IMG/VR virus record: IMGVR_UViG_3300035670_000316
Coordinates: 1-49,820 of that record
Length of the DNA: 49,820 nt
Direction: 5' to 3' (one strand)
DNA from: a virus
A model generated the notes under the pieces. That model made no database searches, had not been told where the DNA came from, and saw only the letters and a program-made list of their open reading frames with translations. This document shows positions 41,428-49,716 of this stretch, one piece after another (positions within the stretch are counted from its first letter, which is position 1; each line of letters begins with the position of its first letter). Position numbers and translations under genes: made by a program.

Positions 41428-43287
41428 TTAGAAAGTTACTACACGACCAATTATATCACTGTTTGGATATTTTACTTCAAATATTGAAGGGTCAATTGAA
41501 GGGTAAATTGTATTATTTACTGTAGCACCCTGTATATCATACCCATATTGTGAATACCCTAAACTAACCCCAGCTTTATTTACTACTTCAATATTTTTTA
41601 CAGTTTGTACTCCGGGTATTCTGTCTAGAATATTATATAAATCTCTTAAGATAATAGGTTGATTAATTTGCCAATTATCTATGTTAAAGAAAGTTTGTAA
41701 AGCCACAATACAAGCCGCTATAACTTCATTTGAGTTAAAGTTTGGAAGTACAATTATATCAAAATTAACCCCAATATTAATAATAAAGCCATTTTTAATA
41801 TTTACAGTATCGTTTATCATACGATACTGAGATAGATAGGTTTTAAGATTATTTTTAAGAGCTGTAGAAGGTACTTCTAATTGCTTTTGATTATTGTAAG
41901 CTAAAACATAAAGATCTAATGAAGTAATTTTTTCATTAGAAGTTACCTCACTAGCTTTTTGGGGTGTAGTATATACTTTAGCTACTTGACCATATTGAGA
42001 AGGTAAACTCAAAGCTCTAACTAAATAGTCATCTTGGGTTACAGTTCTAAGTTGTGAGCTAAATTGTGAAATTGAATTTTGTCTTAATTCTTCAATTGAA
42101 TCCCCGTCTCCACCCCCAGAAGCAGCAACTAAATTATCAACTGCAAATGAGTTAAATATATCTTGGGCAGTTACAGCATTTAAATTAGATTGTAAAAAAT
42201 TTAAGTTACCGTTAGATAATGTATTTAAAGTACCCACTTGAACGTTTGATGATACCCCACCTCCTGTCAAATATCTCACTGTTAAAGTGGTATTAGACGG
42301 GGCTATACCATAGCTATCTGTAAACATAAAGTTATTAGGAGAATAAGCTACGTTAAGTTTATCTTGTTCAAATGGTAAACCTATACCTACGTTGTCTGGA
42401 TTTGGGGTTACTTGTTCATCAAAGTCTAAAACAGTACCCGCCCCAAATTGTAACTGTAAAGTATTTGAATCTTTAAAACGAGTTACAAATCTTCTAGGAA
42501 CAGTTCTTAATTGAAGTAAATAAGGAACTTGAGATTGGTCTGATGAAAAGTTAGGATCGTTAGTATTTACATTTTGTAAAGGTTCATATACCATATCCTG
42601 TCCTAAGTAATCTACTTCATACCAAATATTTCCTTGACTATCAACAATATCTAATACTTTAATAATTTGTTCATCATTAATTTCAACTGTTGGAAATTGT
42701 TGTGGTGAACCAAAGGTAAATGTTGTAGTATTAATAGTAGCTGAAATTGCTTTTCTGGTCTTTGTTAAAAGATATTTACTAGGTTGATTATTTGTAATTT
42801 GGAAAACGTTTACAACTGTAGGGTCTAATGAACTAGAGAATGAAAAATCAACAGGATCTTGTACTAAAAATGAAGGAGTACCTGTTAAAGTAGACCCAAT
42901 AGCAGCATTTTCAGCTAATTTTAAAGCGTAATCAAAATCAGGTACAGTTACACTACCTGATAATTTAGCTGGGATTTGTTGATAAAATGTAAGTTCAACT
43001 CCCGCAGGACTAGTTACTTTAGGTTTGTAACCTAACATGTAAGCTAAAGTAAGAAGATTTGATTCTTCTCTAGCATATTGTAAAAAGTTTTCTTGAATTT
43101 GATTATCTAAATAAAAAGATAAAACATCACCTACATAAGCAGCCATGTCAATAAACATGGTACCAGGGGATGAAGGTCCAAAATCATTATAAGTGTTTGG
43201 GAAGTAAGTTCTAGCATAGTCTATAAGCTGTTGCTTTAGAACTGTAAAATCTTTTGCTAGATAATTTATATTTTTATTCTCAGCCAT
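41428..43287 (-). CDS. gp6: Baseplate wedge protein (T4 gp6-like, baseplate J family)
   Basis: 619 residues, close to T4 gp6 (660). The N-terminal INYLAKDFTVLKQQLIDYAR and FGPSSPGTMFIDMAAYVGDV with LSFYLDNQIQENFLQYAREE is the hallmark of gp6-type wedge proteins. In the middle, NSISQFSSQLRTVTQDDYLV is the baseplate_J core. The C-terminus has ILRDLYNILDRIPGVQTVKN. It overlaps the gp25-like gene by one base, in the conserved 25-6 gene order. Forms the wedge ring of the contractile baseplate. Confidence 0.94.
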   Translation of the reverse strand: MAENKNINYLAKDFTVLKQQLIDYARTYFPNTYNDFGPSSPGTMFIDMAAYVGDVLSFYLDNQIQENFLQYAREESNLLTLAYMLGYKPKVTSPAGVELTFYQQIPAKLSGSVTVPDFDYALKLAENAAIGSTLTGTPSFLVQDPVDFSFSSSLDPTVVNVFQITNNQPSKYLLTKTRKAISATINTTTFTFGSPQQFPTVEINDEQIIKVLDIVDSQGNIWYEVDYLGQDMVYEPLQNVNTNDPNFSSDQSQVPYLLQLRTVPRRFVTRFKDSNTLQLQFGAGTVLDFDEQVTPNPDNVGIGLPFEQDKLNVAYSPNNFMFTDSYGIAPSNTTLTVRYLTGGGVSSNVQVGTLNTLSNGNLNFLQSNLNAVTAQDIFNSFAVDNLVAASGGGDGDSIEELRQNSISQFSSQLRTVTQDDYLVRALSLPSQYGQVAKVYTTPQKASEVTSNEKITSLDLYVLAYNNQKQLEVPSTALKNNLKTYLSQYRMINDTVNIKNGFIINIGVNFDIIVLPNFNSNEVIAACIVALQTFFNIDNWQINQPIILRDLYNILDRIPGVQTVKNIEVVNKAGVSLGYSQYGYDIQGATVNNTIYPSIDPSIFEVKYPNSDIIGRVVTF

Positions 43288-43703
43288 TATTGGTTAAAAT
43301 TTAAACTAACTGTATCAGTTTCTCCGGATAACACAACTGTATATGTTATATTTACTTGAATTGTATTCAAATCTTCACTTCCTAATACTTCAACTTCTAA
43401 TACTCTAGCTTCTGGGAAATTATTGGTTAAATCCGTTTCTATTTGAGACTTTAAAGCATCTATATTATTAGAGTTTATTTGCTCAAATATAGTTGCTCTT
43501 AAATTCCCCCCATAGTTAGGATAAAATACTCTTTCTCCTTTATTAGTTAAGAAAAAATTAATTATATTAGAATTTAATTGGGATTTAGTAGTATAAGTAG
43601 AATTAAAAACTGCATCACCCTCGCCTGAGAAAGGTAAAGCAACTCCAACAGCCCTAGCAGGTTGAGTATCTATTGGAAATTTTCTACCTATAAAAATTGC
43701 CAT
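43287..43703 (-). CDS. gp25: Baseplate wedge protein (T4 gp25-like)
   Basis: 138 residues (T4 gp25 is 132). NSNIINFFLTNKGERVFYPN with YGGNLRATIFEQINSNNID is the conserved core of the gp25/gpW lysozyme-like fold that links sheath and baseplate. The C-terminal beta strands are VLEVEVLG and NTIQVNITYTVV. It is followed at once by gp6 and preceded by a short protein with an internal-protein-like leader. Confidence 0.93.
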   Translation of the reverse strand: MAIFIGRKFPIDTQPARAVGVALPFSGEGDAVFNSTYTTKSQLNSNIINFFLTNKGERVFYPNYGGNLRATIFEQINSNNIDALKSQIETDLTNNFPEARVLEVEVLGSEDLNTIQVNITYTVVLSGETDTVSLNFNQ

Positions 43704-44098
43704 TATTTACCTCCCTTCATTAAGCCCATAATCATATCTAGACCTACATTACCTTCTGGTAATTTAGAGCCTTCACCTGAAGTGTTCATACCAGGAGCTA
43801 CTTGCAAAGTATTAGCAGTTACACCCATTCCTCTAGCATCCATTGAGTTAAATGAAAGAGTATCTTGACCTCTTCTCATATCACCCATAATACTTTCCAT
43901 CATAGCTCTTTTTTCAGCTGTGGATTTTTGTGGGATTTGAGTGGTAGGAGCGTCAACAGTTACAGGATGCATTTTATAAGCTTCCTGAATTGGTGCTTTA
44001 GGAGCACGAACAGCTTCCAAAAGGATATCTTTTAATTCCTCTTGGATAGCTTCTCTAACTGCTTCTTTGATAAATGATTTTAATTCACTTGGTTTCAT
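43703..44098 (-). CDS. Small protein with MKxSELK leader inside the baseplate block
   Basis: 131 residues. Leader MKPSELKSFIKEAVREAIQE: IKE/A at 10-13, LLE/A at 26-29 and IQE/A at 37-40 are protease-type sites spaced about every 10-16 residues. The rest is polar and Met-rich (EKRAMMESIMGDMRRGQDTL, GNVGLDMIMGLMKGGK). The leader is nearly the same as at 27477-27839, yet this gene lies between the hub-like and gp25-like genes. It may be a packaged head protein encoded out of place, or the leader may serve another assembly role. Confidence 0.66.
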   Translation of the reverse strand: MKPSELKSFIKEAVREAIQEELKDILLEAVRAPKAPIQEAYKMHPVTVDAPTTQIPQKSTAEKRAMMESIMGDMRRGQDTLSFNSMDARGMGVTANTLQVAPGMNTSGEGSKLPEGNVGLDMIMGLMKGGK

Positions 44099-44101
44099 CT
44101 G

Positions 44102-44110
44102 TTATAAATA
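44102..44110 (-). promoter_or_regulatory. Intergenic TTATAAATA element
   Basis: Coding strand AATATTTATAACAG-ATG: 3 nt before the ATG at 44098, 7 nt after the previous stop. Confidence 0.55.
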
Positions 44111-44117
44111 TTGAAAA

Positions 44118-45005
44118 TTAAAGTAATTCTGTTGTAAATGCGATTCTTTCGTTAGGGGCTGAAGCTGCTGCTAACTGTTCATTTAAGTATTTATCTACTT
44201 GAAATTTTACCTCATCTACTAGGATTTGAGTACTTGCACTAAATGAATAATTTCCCACAATTTGAACAGCATCTGTAATACGAGTTGCTACTATTCTTCT
44301 ACGAGGAAATGATAATGTGTTTTCTTTATCATTTTCAAGTACAAATTTAAAATCCTTATAAATTAGAGGATTATTTGAATTAGGAGCTAAGCTATCCTCT
44401 AAAGCTTGACCTCCTGCTATATTAGCTTCTGGTGAAGAAGTAGTGCCTAAAGCACTTAAATTTATACCTAAACTAGTAAAATATTCTTCTTTTTCTTCAT
44501 CAGTTAAACCCGCAGTCTCTCCTTCCAAACACCCTGCTAATAAAGTATCTAATTGAGCTAGTTTATTTAAAATAATTTGAATATCATTATTAAGTGATTG
44601 TACTGCAGGAGCAATGGAAGCTACTATACCTCTATTAGTTTTGATTAAATCCGATAATTTAATTAAGGTATCAGTAAATCTATTAATAACACTAACAGGT
44701 ATACCCACCCCAGGTGGAACCGAGGTAGGTAATGGTAAATTTTTAAGAACTCTAACTGCTATATCTGTTACATTAATAATACCTGTAACAGTTTGCCCTG
44801 TTTGAACCATTGTATTTAAAGCAGTTTGGGTTTGAGTTAAAGCAGTAGTTATAGAATTTTTTTGTCTAATTATAGCTTCTAACTCAGCTTTAGGAGGACA
44901 TACTTGTTGTAAACGTTCTAAAATAGGATCTACAGCTAATTCAAAGTTTACCAATGACGTAGCTGCATTTTTAACTAACCCTCCTATAACGTTTCCTAAA
45001 GCCAT
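44118..45005 (-). CDS. Baseplate-region helical structural protein
   Basis: 295 residues. The N-terminal two thirds is helical with low charge (ILERLQQVCPPKAELEAIIR, SITTALTQTQTALNTMVQTG, LIKTNRGIVASIAPAVQSLN), and a Pro-rich turn LPLPTSVPPGVGIPVSV is near 95-111. The C-terminal third contains FKFVLENDKENTLSFPRRRI and beta strands. Proteins of this form occur beside hub genes in related phages as I recall. A hub or tail-tip connector role is plausible. Not matched to a named T4 gene. Confidence 0.6.
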   Translation of the reverse strand: MALGNVIGGLVKNAATSLVNFELAVDPILERLQQVCPPKAELEAIIRQKNSITTALTQTQTALNTMVQTGQTVTGIINVTDIAVRVLKNLPLPTSVPPGVGIPVSVINRFTDTLIKLSDLIKTNRGIVASIAPAVQSLNNDIQIILNKLAQLDTLLAGCLEGETAGLTDEEKEEYFTSLGINLSALGTTSSPEANIAGGQALEDSLAPNSNNPLIYKDFKFVLENDKENTLSFPRRRIVATRITDAVQIVGNYSFSASTQILVDEVKFQVDKYLNEQLAAASAPNERIAFTTELL

Positions 45006-46237
45006 TAGATTGTTTTATTTTGTTTAGATAATAAAGTATTAAGCTTATTTTTAGAGTTAGTAAGCTTTATTTTTGCTTTAGCGGTAGTTGCTATTAATTT
45101 CGGATCAGGAGCAGCTCCCCCAACTATAGGTTTAACAGCTAACTGACCCAGATCATTTACTACTGAGATAAGTTGGTCAAGTACATCACTTAAAAGGGCT
45201 ACTGTTTTATCACCTAACATAAGTGATTCTGTGGCATCCTTTGAACCTAATTTAATTGAAGTAGAATTTATCACAACATTTGGAGTATCTATATAAGCTC
45301 CCTCTACAGCATTTAAATTAATTGACTTTTTAGAAGTAAGTAAAAGATGATCAGTTGTAGTATTAAAAACTAAACGACCGGAGTTTAATATAAGTTGTTT
45401 ACCTGCAAACTGATCGGGGGATGTAGGTGGGTTTGAGGGGTAACTGTTATAATTAACACTAGAAGCCTGTAACGGAAGTTTCTGAGTACTTGTAAGGTAT
45501 ATGGAAGATAAATCTCCATTTACACTTTCAACAGTAGGAACCCATCCATCAGTAGGTATATTAGGATTTTGACCATTACGAATAATAGTAATGGGATCAC
45601 CATTTGAACCTGTAACAGACCAATCATTAGAGGACCCAGTAACAGTAGATCCAAAACGAATAGAATTACCCCACCTACCTTCATAAATTAAATCTCCTTC
45701 AAAAGGTAAAAGAGGATGAATATCTGGTTCTTCTACAAATGTGCTCCCTAAAAATATCTCAGTGCCACCATCTTGAACACGTCTTACATTACCTGCTTGG
45801 GTTTGTTGATAATCTGGGGTTTGAGTTTCTGTTAGTACAGCCCCGTTGGGTACAGCATTATGGTGTTGGCTATTCCAAATATTAATAGGAGTAAAATAAT
45901 AATTCCCAGCATTATCAGGTTCATCCTGAGATGTAGGAAGAGGTAAGGTAAATAAATAAACAATTTCGTTAATTAATGGAAATTGTTTTATATTAGAAAA
46001 TGCAGGTTTTGCTGTATTTGTAGAAGTATCTTGAGTTGTAGGATTTACTACACTTAAATAATATATAGTTCCTATACCATTCCATCCCCCTACTTCTTCA
46101 AAATTAGGATGGGTTTCATTTAACACTATATCTACAACTCTTACAGGAAAAAAACTAGACCCACCACCACTACCTCCGATTGATAGAGGATTTACTATGG
46201 TGTTTAACCCTGCTAATCCATATAGAGTTTCAGGCAT
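45005..46237 (-). CDS. Baseplate hub/spike-like protein
   Basis: 410 residues. FFPVRVVDIVLNETHPNFEE with IGTIYYLSVVNP and INEIVYLFTLPLPTS resembles an OB-fold start as in T4 gp5. A central FEGDLIYEGRWGNSIRFGST is typical of phage spike/gp5-like proteins. The C-terminal LLLTSKKSINLNAVEGAYID and NVVINSTSIKLGSKDATESL have the short repeated strands of a beta-helical spike, followed by LLSDVLDQLISVVNDLGQL. There is no lysozyme motif, so the murein-degrading domain of T4 gp5 is absent. It probably pierces the envelope. Confidence 0.8.
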   Translation of the reverse strand: MPETLYGLAGLNTIVNPLSIGGSGGGSSFFPVRVVDIVLNETHPNFEEVGGWNGIGTIYYLSVVNPTTQDTSTNTAKPAFSNIKQFPLINEIVYLFTLPLPTSQDEPDNAGNYYFTPINIWNSQHHNAVPNGAVLTETQTPDYQQTQAGNVRRVQDGGTEIFLGSTFVEEPDIHPLLPFEGDLIYEGRWGNSIRFGSTVTGSSNDWSVTGSNGDPITIIRNGQNPNIPTDGWVPTVESVNGDLSSIYLTSTQKLPLQASSVNYNSYPSNPPTSPDQFAGKQLILNSGRLVFNTTTDHLLLTSKKSINLNAVEGAYIDTPNVVINSTSIKLGSKDATESLMLGDKTVALLSDVLDQLISVVNDLGQLAVKPIVGGAAPDPKLIATTAKAKIKLTNSKNKLNTLLSKQNKTI

Positions 46238-46572
46238 TACTCTTCAGATTTAAACTTGCTTATCTCATCAAGTAGTTGTTGTTTTTCTTCGTCTGAAATG
46301 CCTAGTGCACTTTCTCCACCTTCACTGTTCATGGCACGTTGTGCTAGAGCAGCCATTTTAATTAGAAGGTCATCGTTTTTAACTCCTATTTCCATGTATT
46401 CTTTAATTAATGGAACAATAAGAGTAGCGTCACCAATTTCTTCAATCATAGGTTGAAGTTCCTTGATAAGAGCAGTTACCTGCTTATCCTTTCTTTGTTG
46501 GTTGTTATAAATCTCTTCTAAAAGATCCGAGAATTTTTTCTTACCAAATACTATTTTATCAAACTGGCTCAT
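46237..46572 (-). CDS. Small conserved helical protein
   Basis: 111 residues, entirely helical by appearance: MSQFDKIVFGKKKFSDLLEE, TALIKELQPMIEEIGDATLI, KEYMEIGVKNDDLLIKMAAL, ending with an acidic helix. It lies between the late sigma gene and the spike-like gene, with a TATTTATAA element only 2 nt before the ATG. Not recognised; possibly an assembly chaperone or regulator. Confidence 0.62.
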   Translation of the reverse strand: MSQFDKIVFGKKKFSDLLEEIYNNQQRKDKQVTALIKELQPMIEEIGDATLIVPLIKEYMEIGVKNDDLLIKMAALAQRAMNSEGGESALGISDEEKQQLLDEISKFKSEE

Positions 46573-46574
46573 AG

Positions 46575-46583
46575 TTATAAATA
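46575..46583 (-). promoter_or_regulatory. Intergenic TTATAAATA element
   Basis: Coding strand GTATTTATAAC-T-ATG: 2 nt before the ATG at 46572, 5 nt after the stop of the gp55-like sigma gene. It is the copy nearest to the gene for its most obvious possible reader. Confidence 0.55.
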
Positions 46584-46588
46584 CTAGG

Positions 46589-47311
46589 TTATTTAAAATC
46601 TACATAACCGTGCTCTAAATAATATATATAGTTGCGTTTAAATATATCGTATAGTTGATTTGCTATTTTTGTAATTTTAGGTGTTTTAGCATCAACCTGT
46701 TCGCGTATATAAATGTATAGAGCTTTCTTGTTAAATACGTCTATGTCTTCTCTTTTGCGGAACAACTCCAAAATTGCATCAGCTATTTGAGCATCTTCAT
46801 CTTTAGCAAACAATTCAAAAATATTTTCAGTACAATATTCCGTGTACAAGTCTATAAATATAGAAAGTTTATCTTGATATGGATCACTTGCTGTAGTTTC
46901 ATCTATAACGTATGAATGACGTTCATCTTCTTCTACACCTTCTACTGGGGCTTTATCAATTCTACGCTTATAGTTTCGCGTATTAGATATAATTAGATAT
47001 CGTTTAGCAATTGTACCAAAGTAGGAGTATGCTTTAGCTCCTTTAGTCTGATCATACAAGTGCATTTTAGATAAAAGGAAGGTGATTACCTCATGTTGAA
47101 GATCTTCAATATTTTCTACCTCAGTATAATAGAATTTAAAAGTATGAATTATATTTTCAGTAAGTTTAAAAAATGGGTAGTGGATGTATCTATGATAGAT
47201 TTTTTCCTTCTCTAAAGGATTAGTAGATTTATTATACCTTACAATCGCATCTTCTGTCTCTTGAGTAAAGTATTGTACACCTTTTTTCTTTTTAGGGGCT
47301 ATTTCACTCAT
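46589..47311 (-). CDS. gp55: Late-transcription sigma factor (T4 gp55-like)
   Basis: 240 residues. The sigma region 2 core is NIEDLQHEVITFLLSKMHLY with DQTKGAKAYSYFGTIAKRYL (about 67-106), followed by a basic NTRNYKRRID linker. A C-terminal helical part (LYIYIREQVDAKTPKITKIA, YDIFKRNYIYYLEHG) may serve as a reduced region 4. Size and layout match T4 gp55, which directs RNA polymerase to late promoters. It is encoded just upstream of the virion block it would control. Sliding-clamp coupling cannot be judged. Confidence 0.85.
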   Translation of the reverse strand: MSEIAPKKKKGVQYFTQETEDAIVRYNKSTNPLEKEKIYHRYIHYPFFKLTENIIHTFKFYYTEVENIEDLQHEVITFLLSKMHLYDQTKGAKAYSYFGTIAKRYLIISNTRNYKRRIDKAPVEGVEEDERHSYVIDETTASDPYQDKLSIFIDLYTEYCTENIFELFAKDEDAQIADAILELFRKREDIDVFNKKALYIYIREQVDAKTPKITKIANQLYDIFKRNYIYYLEHGYVDFK

Positions 47312-47580
47312 AGTTTAATATTATAGGGTCTTAACATATCGTTTAACATTTTAAGTCGATCAAAGAAAAACCCTACCTCATCATCACTTTTAAAAGTACC
47401 TCTAGAATCAATTTCATCAATTCTTTTGTTAATAAATTCTACAGTACTACCTATACCATTAATGTATTCCTGGTAAGAGATAATAGCGTCTTCAGCTTTC
47501 TCATTTTTCTTGAGAAGGTTAAAGGTCGTGTATCCTAAGATCACGACCAATAGTGATAAAATTATTACAAGATATATCAT
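47308..47580 (-). CDS. One-pass membrane protein, conserved in T4-like phages
   Basis: 90 residues. An N-terminal transmembrane helix (YLVIILSLLVVILGYTTFNLL) is followed by a charged helix and the conserved end GTFKSDDEVGFFFDRLKMLN. I recall the same architecture, including the FKSDDExGFFF motif, in cyanophage and other T4-like genomes, without a known role. It overlaps both neighbours by 4 bases, between the HD enzyme and the sigma factor. Confidence 0.72.
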   Translation of the reverse strand: MIYLVIILSLLVVILGYTTFNLLKKNEKAEDAIISYQEYINGIGSTVEFINKRIDEIDSRGTFKSDDEVGFFFDRLKMLNDMLRPYNIKL

Positions 47581-48353
47581 AGATTATCTAATAGATTTTT
47601 TAATCCTTCACTTCTAACGGAACTAAGTGCCTTTTGTTTTGCAGCTGCAGGAGCAGGCTTCTTGGTTTCCATTTTAAAGTTTTTCTTAGCAGGAACTTCT
47701 CCTTTCAATTTAGGTAACCACTCACGCTCAAATTCAATACGAGCCGCCATCAAATCTGCTTGGTGAAGAATATAGGGTAGAGAGGTACGTGGTTTTTGTT
47801 CAGGCATATAAGTAGCAAGATATTTTTTATTTGCCTCATCGTACAAACCATCATGGGTTTGGATAGCTACCATTTCATTAAATGAATATTGGACACCATG
47901 AGATTGAAGAAGATAAAGACCACGATCAGGAACTGAAGCAAATGGGACTTTAGTGTTGAACATATAGTCTTCACCTAGTTTATCTTTACGCCATTGATCT
48001 GTTTGGGGAATGTATGAATCGTTTTCTTCATCACCCATCTTACCTAAATCGTGGTTGATAGCAGAGAATACAAGCTCTTCAACAGTAAATGTAGTAAGAT
48101 CGGCTCCCATTTCACCCCACAAGTTATTAAGTTTAAGAGCACATTCTACAACTCGGTTTACGTGTTCAACATACCCACCTGGGAAAGCATTATGGTATTC
48201 TTTTTTATGAGCAGCAGGCATCAACATAATGCGATCCTGATACTTTGTATAAAATTCAATAAGTTTTTCTTTACGAGGTGATTCAACCCAAGCTTCGATA
48301 TGTTGAATAAATTGATTCCAATTCTCTTGAATTTGTTCTGCTGTAAGATTCAT
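47577..48353 (-). CDS. HD-domain phosphohydrolase
   Basis: 258 residues. Metal ligands in order: GGYVEHVNRVVE (H64), INHDLGKMGDE (H101, D102), a His in LLQSHGVQY or IQTHDGLYDE, and HQADLMAAR (D200). This is the HD superfamily pattern for nucleotide or cyclic-nucleotide hydrolases. The tail after about 215 is Lys/Ala-rich and probably flexible (KKPAPAAAKQKALSSVRSEG). It may act on nucleotides or signalling molecules; the substrate is unknown. Recurrent in aquatic T4-like phages as recalled. Confidence 0.85.
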   Translation of the reverse strand: MNLTAEQIQENWNQFIQHIEAWVESPRKEKLIEFYTKYQDRIMLMPAAHKKEYHNAFPGGYVEHVNRVVECALKLNNLWGEMGADLTTFTVEELVFSAINHDLGKMGDEENDSYIPQTDQWRKDKLGEDYMFNTKVPFASVPDRGLYLLQSHGVQYSFNEMVAIQTHDGLYDEANKKYLATYMPEQKPRTSLPYILHQADLMAARIEFEREWLPKLKGEVPAKKNFKMETKKPAPAAAKQKALSSVRSEGLKNLLDNL

Positions 48354-48368
48354 AACTTTAATTTAAAA

Positions 48369-48542
48369 TTAACCTTGACGTTGGATCATAGTTTTAAGAT
48401 CAGCAATGATCTCTTCAGATTCAGTCAACATTTGCTTGTATTGATCAGCAGTTACACCAGGGCGGGTAAGCATCACATACATTGTTTTAAGTTTGCCTTC
48501 AAGCTTCTCAAGCTTTTGCATGGCGATTTCTGGATTACGCAT
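48369..48542 (-). CDS. 57-residue coiled-coil protein
   Basis: ATG at 48542, TAA at 48369; short enough to be missed by usual length cut-offs. The sequence begins MRNPEIAMQKLEKLEGKLKT and ends with a second helix, LTESEEIIADLKTMIQRQG, separated by the turn TRPGVTADQYKQM. I recall near-identical small proteins (MRNPExAMxKLExLEGxLK...) in T4-like phages of aquatic bacteria, which supports a real gene. Function unknown. Confidence 0.78.
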   Translation of the reverse strand: MRNPEIAMQKLEKLEGKLKTMYVMLTRPGVTADQYKQMLTESEEIIADLKTMIQRQG

Positions 48543-48591
48543 ATGTAATTTTTTTAGTTATATAATAATATAATGATAGAGTGATATAAAA

Positions 48592-49035
48592 TCACGCTTT
48601 ATCCAATATTTTCTTTATAGTGTCTTGGATTTGTTTAATATGAGCACACTTTTCGTATTCTTCTTTAGTTTCAAAGAAACGAAGTGCCATTTCAGTTGTG
48701 TAAAGTAGATCTTCATCTGCGAATGTAAATAGGGCATCTACATCTACTCTACGGGTTAATTTTACTTTGGAAATATAAAACCATGCTCTGGAATAGGTTA
48801 CCATATCAGCTAAATCGTCACCTTGGCTTATCTCGTTCAATAGTTCTTGTGGTAAGTGGGATTTGAGCTGATGGTAAAATACTTGGTTGTTTAAGATAAT
48901 CTTTTTAAACATCCCAATCCAAAACATAGGTGTTTCTTGGATCAATATAAGATCATCAGCAGCTTTGGCTTTTTTCTCTAATGGAGTGTCAAAATCTGCT
49001 GAACCAAATAGGTCAAATATCTTATTTATGTCCAT
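48592..49035 (-). CDS. Small helical protein with UVR-like C-terminal motif
   Basis: 147 residues from the ATG at 49035 (MDINKIFDLFGSADFDTPLE). Two earlier in-frame ATGs lie inside a perfect hairpin, so the third is preferred. The body is helical (QETPMFWIGMFKKIILNNQV). The C-terminal FFETKEEYEKCAHIKQIQDT resembles the UVR motif (E-Y-E-K-C-A-x-I-K) of UvrB/UvrC and other protein-interaction helices. It lies downstream of the glycosyltransferase. Role unknown. Confidence 0.65.
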   Translation of the reverse strand: MDINKIFDLFGSADFDTPLEKKAKAADDLILIQETPMFWIGMFKKIILNNQVFYHQLKSHLPQELLNEISQGDDLADMVTYSRAWFYISKVKLTRRVDVDALFTFADEDLLYTTEMALRFFETKEEYEKCAHIKQIQDTIKKILDKA

Positions 49036-49036
49036 T

Positions 49037-49054
49037 CGCATATACATATATGCG
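49037..49054 (-). promoter_or_regulatory. Perfect hairpin directly before the start at 49035
   Basis: CGCATAT-ATGT-ATATGCG on the coding strand is a 7-bp stem with a 4-base loop. It sits between the glycosyltransferase stop (49057) and the ATG at 49035, one base from that ATG. It would sequester two decoy ATGs. Probably a translation-control or RNA-stability hairpin. Confidence 0.6.
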
Positions 49055-49056
49055 TT

Positions 49057-49716
49057 TTACAGGATCATCATTTTTTCATGACCTACAATAATTGATGGGT
49101 CAATCCATATGTTATATCCCTTACGTTTTGCTGCTTTAGAAAAACCAACATCTTCTGAGGTAAAATCCATTATCTTTTTACCTTGTATTTCATATTCAAC
49201 ATATTCAGGACGAAACCAAGGATAACCAATAGATTCAAATACACCTTTTTTAACCAACATCCATCCACCTCCTGTATAGTCTACTTTAAATAGTCCTTTT
49301 TTAACTTTAACTGCTCCTCTAGTTAAAAACTGGAAAGAACCATGCTTTTTAAAGAATTCATCATCCCATGTTTCTACTGTGGCGTAATGAGTATTATCGG
49401 ACATCATATAAAGACCAGAGACAATATCTTTATCGTGTTGTAAAAGTTTAAAAAAATGTTGAGGAGAAAATACTATATCAGAATCAATCCACATAATATA
49501 ATCATAGTCTACTTGACCATTAAATGGTAATTGGTCTACTCCTCTTAAATTATCCCCTCCCAAACACATATTACGAGCATAATATACTACTGGGGAATAG
49601 TGTTGGGACATAATAGGTTGAATATCGTTTTGCAAACAAGCATGAACTAATTCAGTCCATGACTGTAAAAAACGACCTGAATAAGATCTACCGGGGAGAG
49701 CAAAGATTATTTTCAT
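49057..49716 (-). CDS. Glycosyltransferase (GT-A fold)
   Basis: 219 residues. The N-terminal IIFALPGRSYSGRFLQSWTE is a typical first strand and helix. YDYIMWIDSDIVF carries the metal-binding DxD (D78, D80). GGGWMLVKKGVFESIGYPWF is the acceptor-side loop, and TSEDVGFSKAAKRKGYNIWI with VGHEK gives the catalytic ED and the C-terminal His. It could modify DNA bases, virion proteins or host surface sugars. It shares the ATGA start/stop overlap with a second, truncated glycosyltransferase-like gene. Confidence 0.85.
   Translation of the reverse strand: MKIIFALPGRSYSGRFLQSWTELVHACLQNDIQPIMSQHYSPVVYYARNMCLGGDNLRGVDQLPFNGQVDYDYIMWIDSDIVFSPQHFFKLLQHDKDIVSGLYMMSDNTHYATVETWDDEFFKKHGSFQFLTRGAVKVKKGLFKVDYTGGGWMLVKKGVFESIGYPWFRPEYVEYEIQGKKIMDFTSEDVGFSKAAKRKGYNIWIDPSIIVGHEKMMIL

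Noticed and set aside
242-46583. Reading the TATAAATA copies as T4-type late promoters on the plus strand
   Set aside because: No plus-strand genes exist to be served, so a literal T4 late-promoter reading would give only antisense RNA. Kept as an unexplained oriented element instead.
48581-48595. GTGAT/ATCAC hairpin downstream of the gene at 48592
   Set aside because: Only 5 bp, AT-rich loop, no T tract; too weak to call a terminator.
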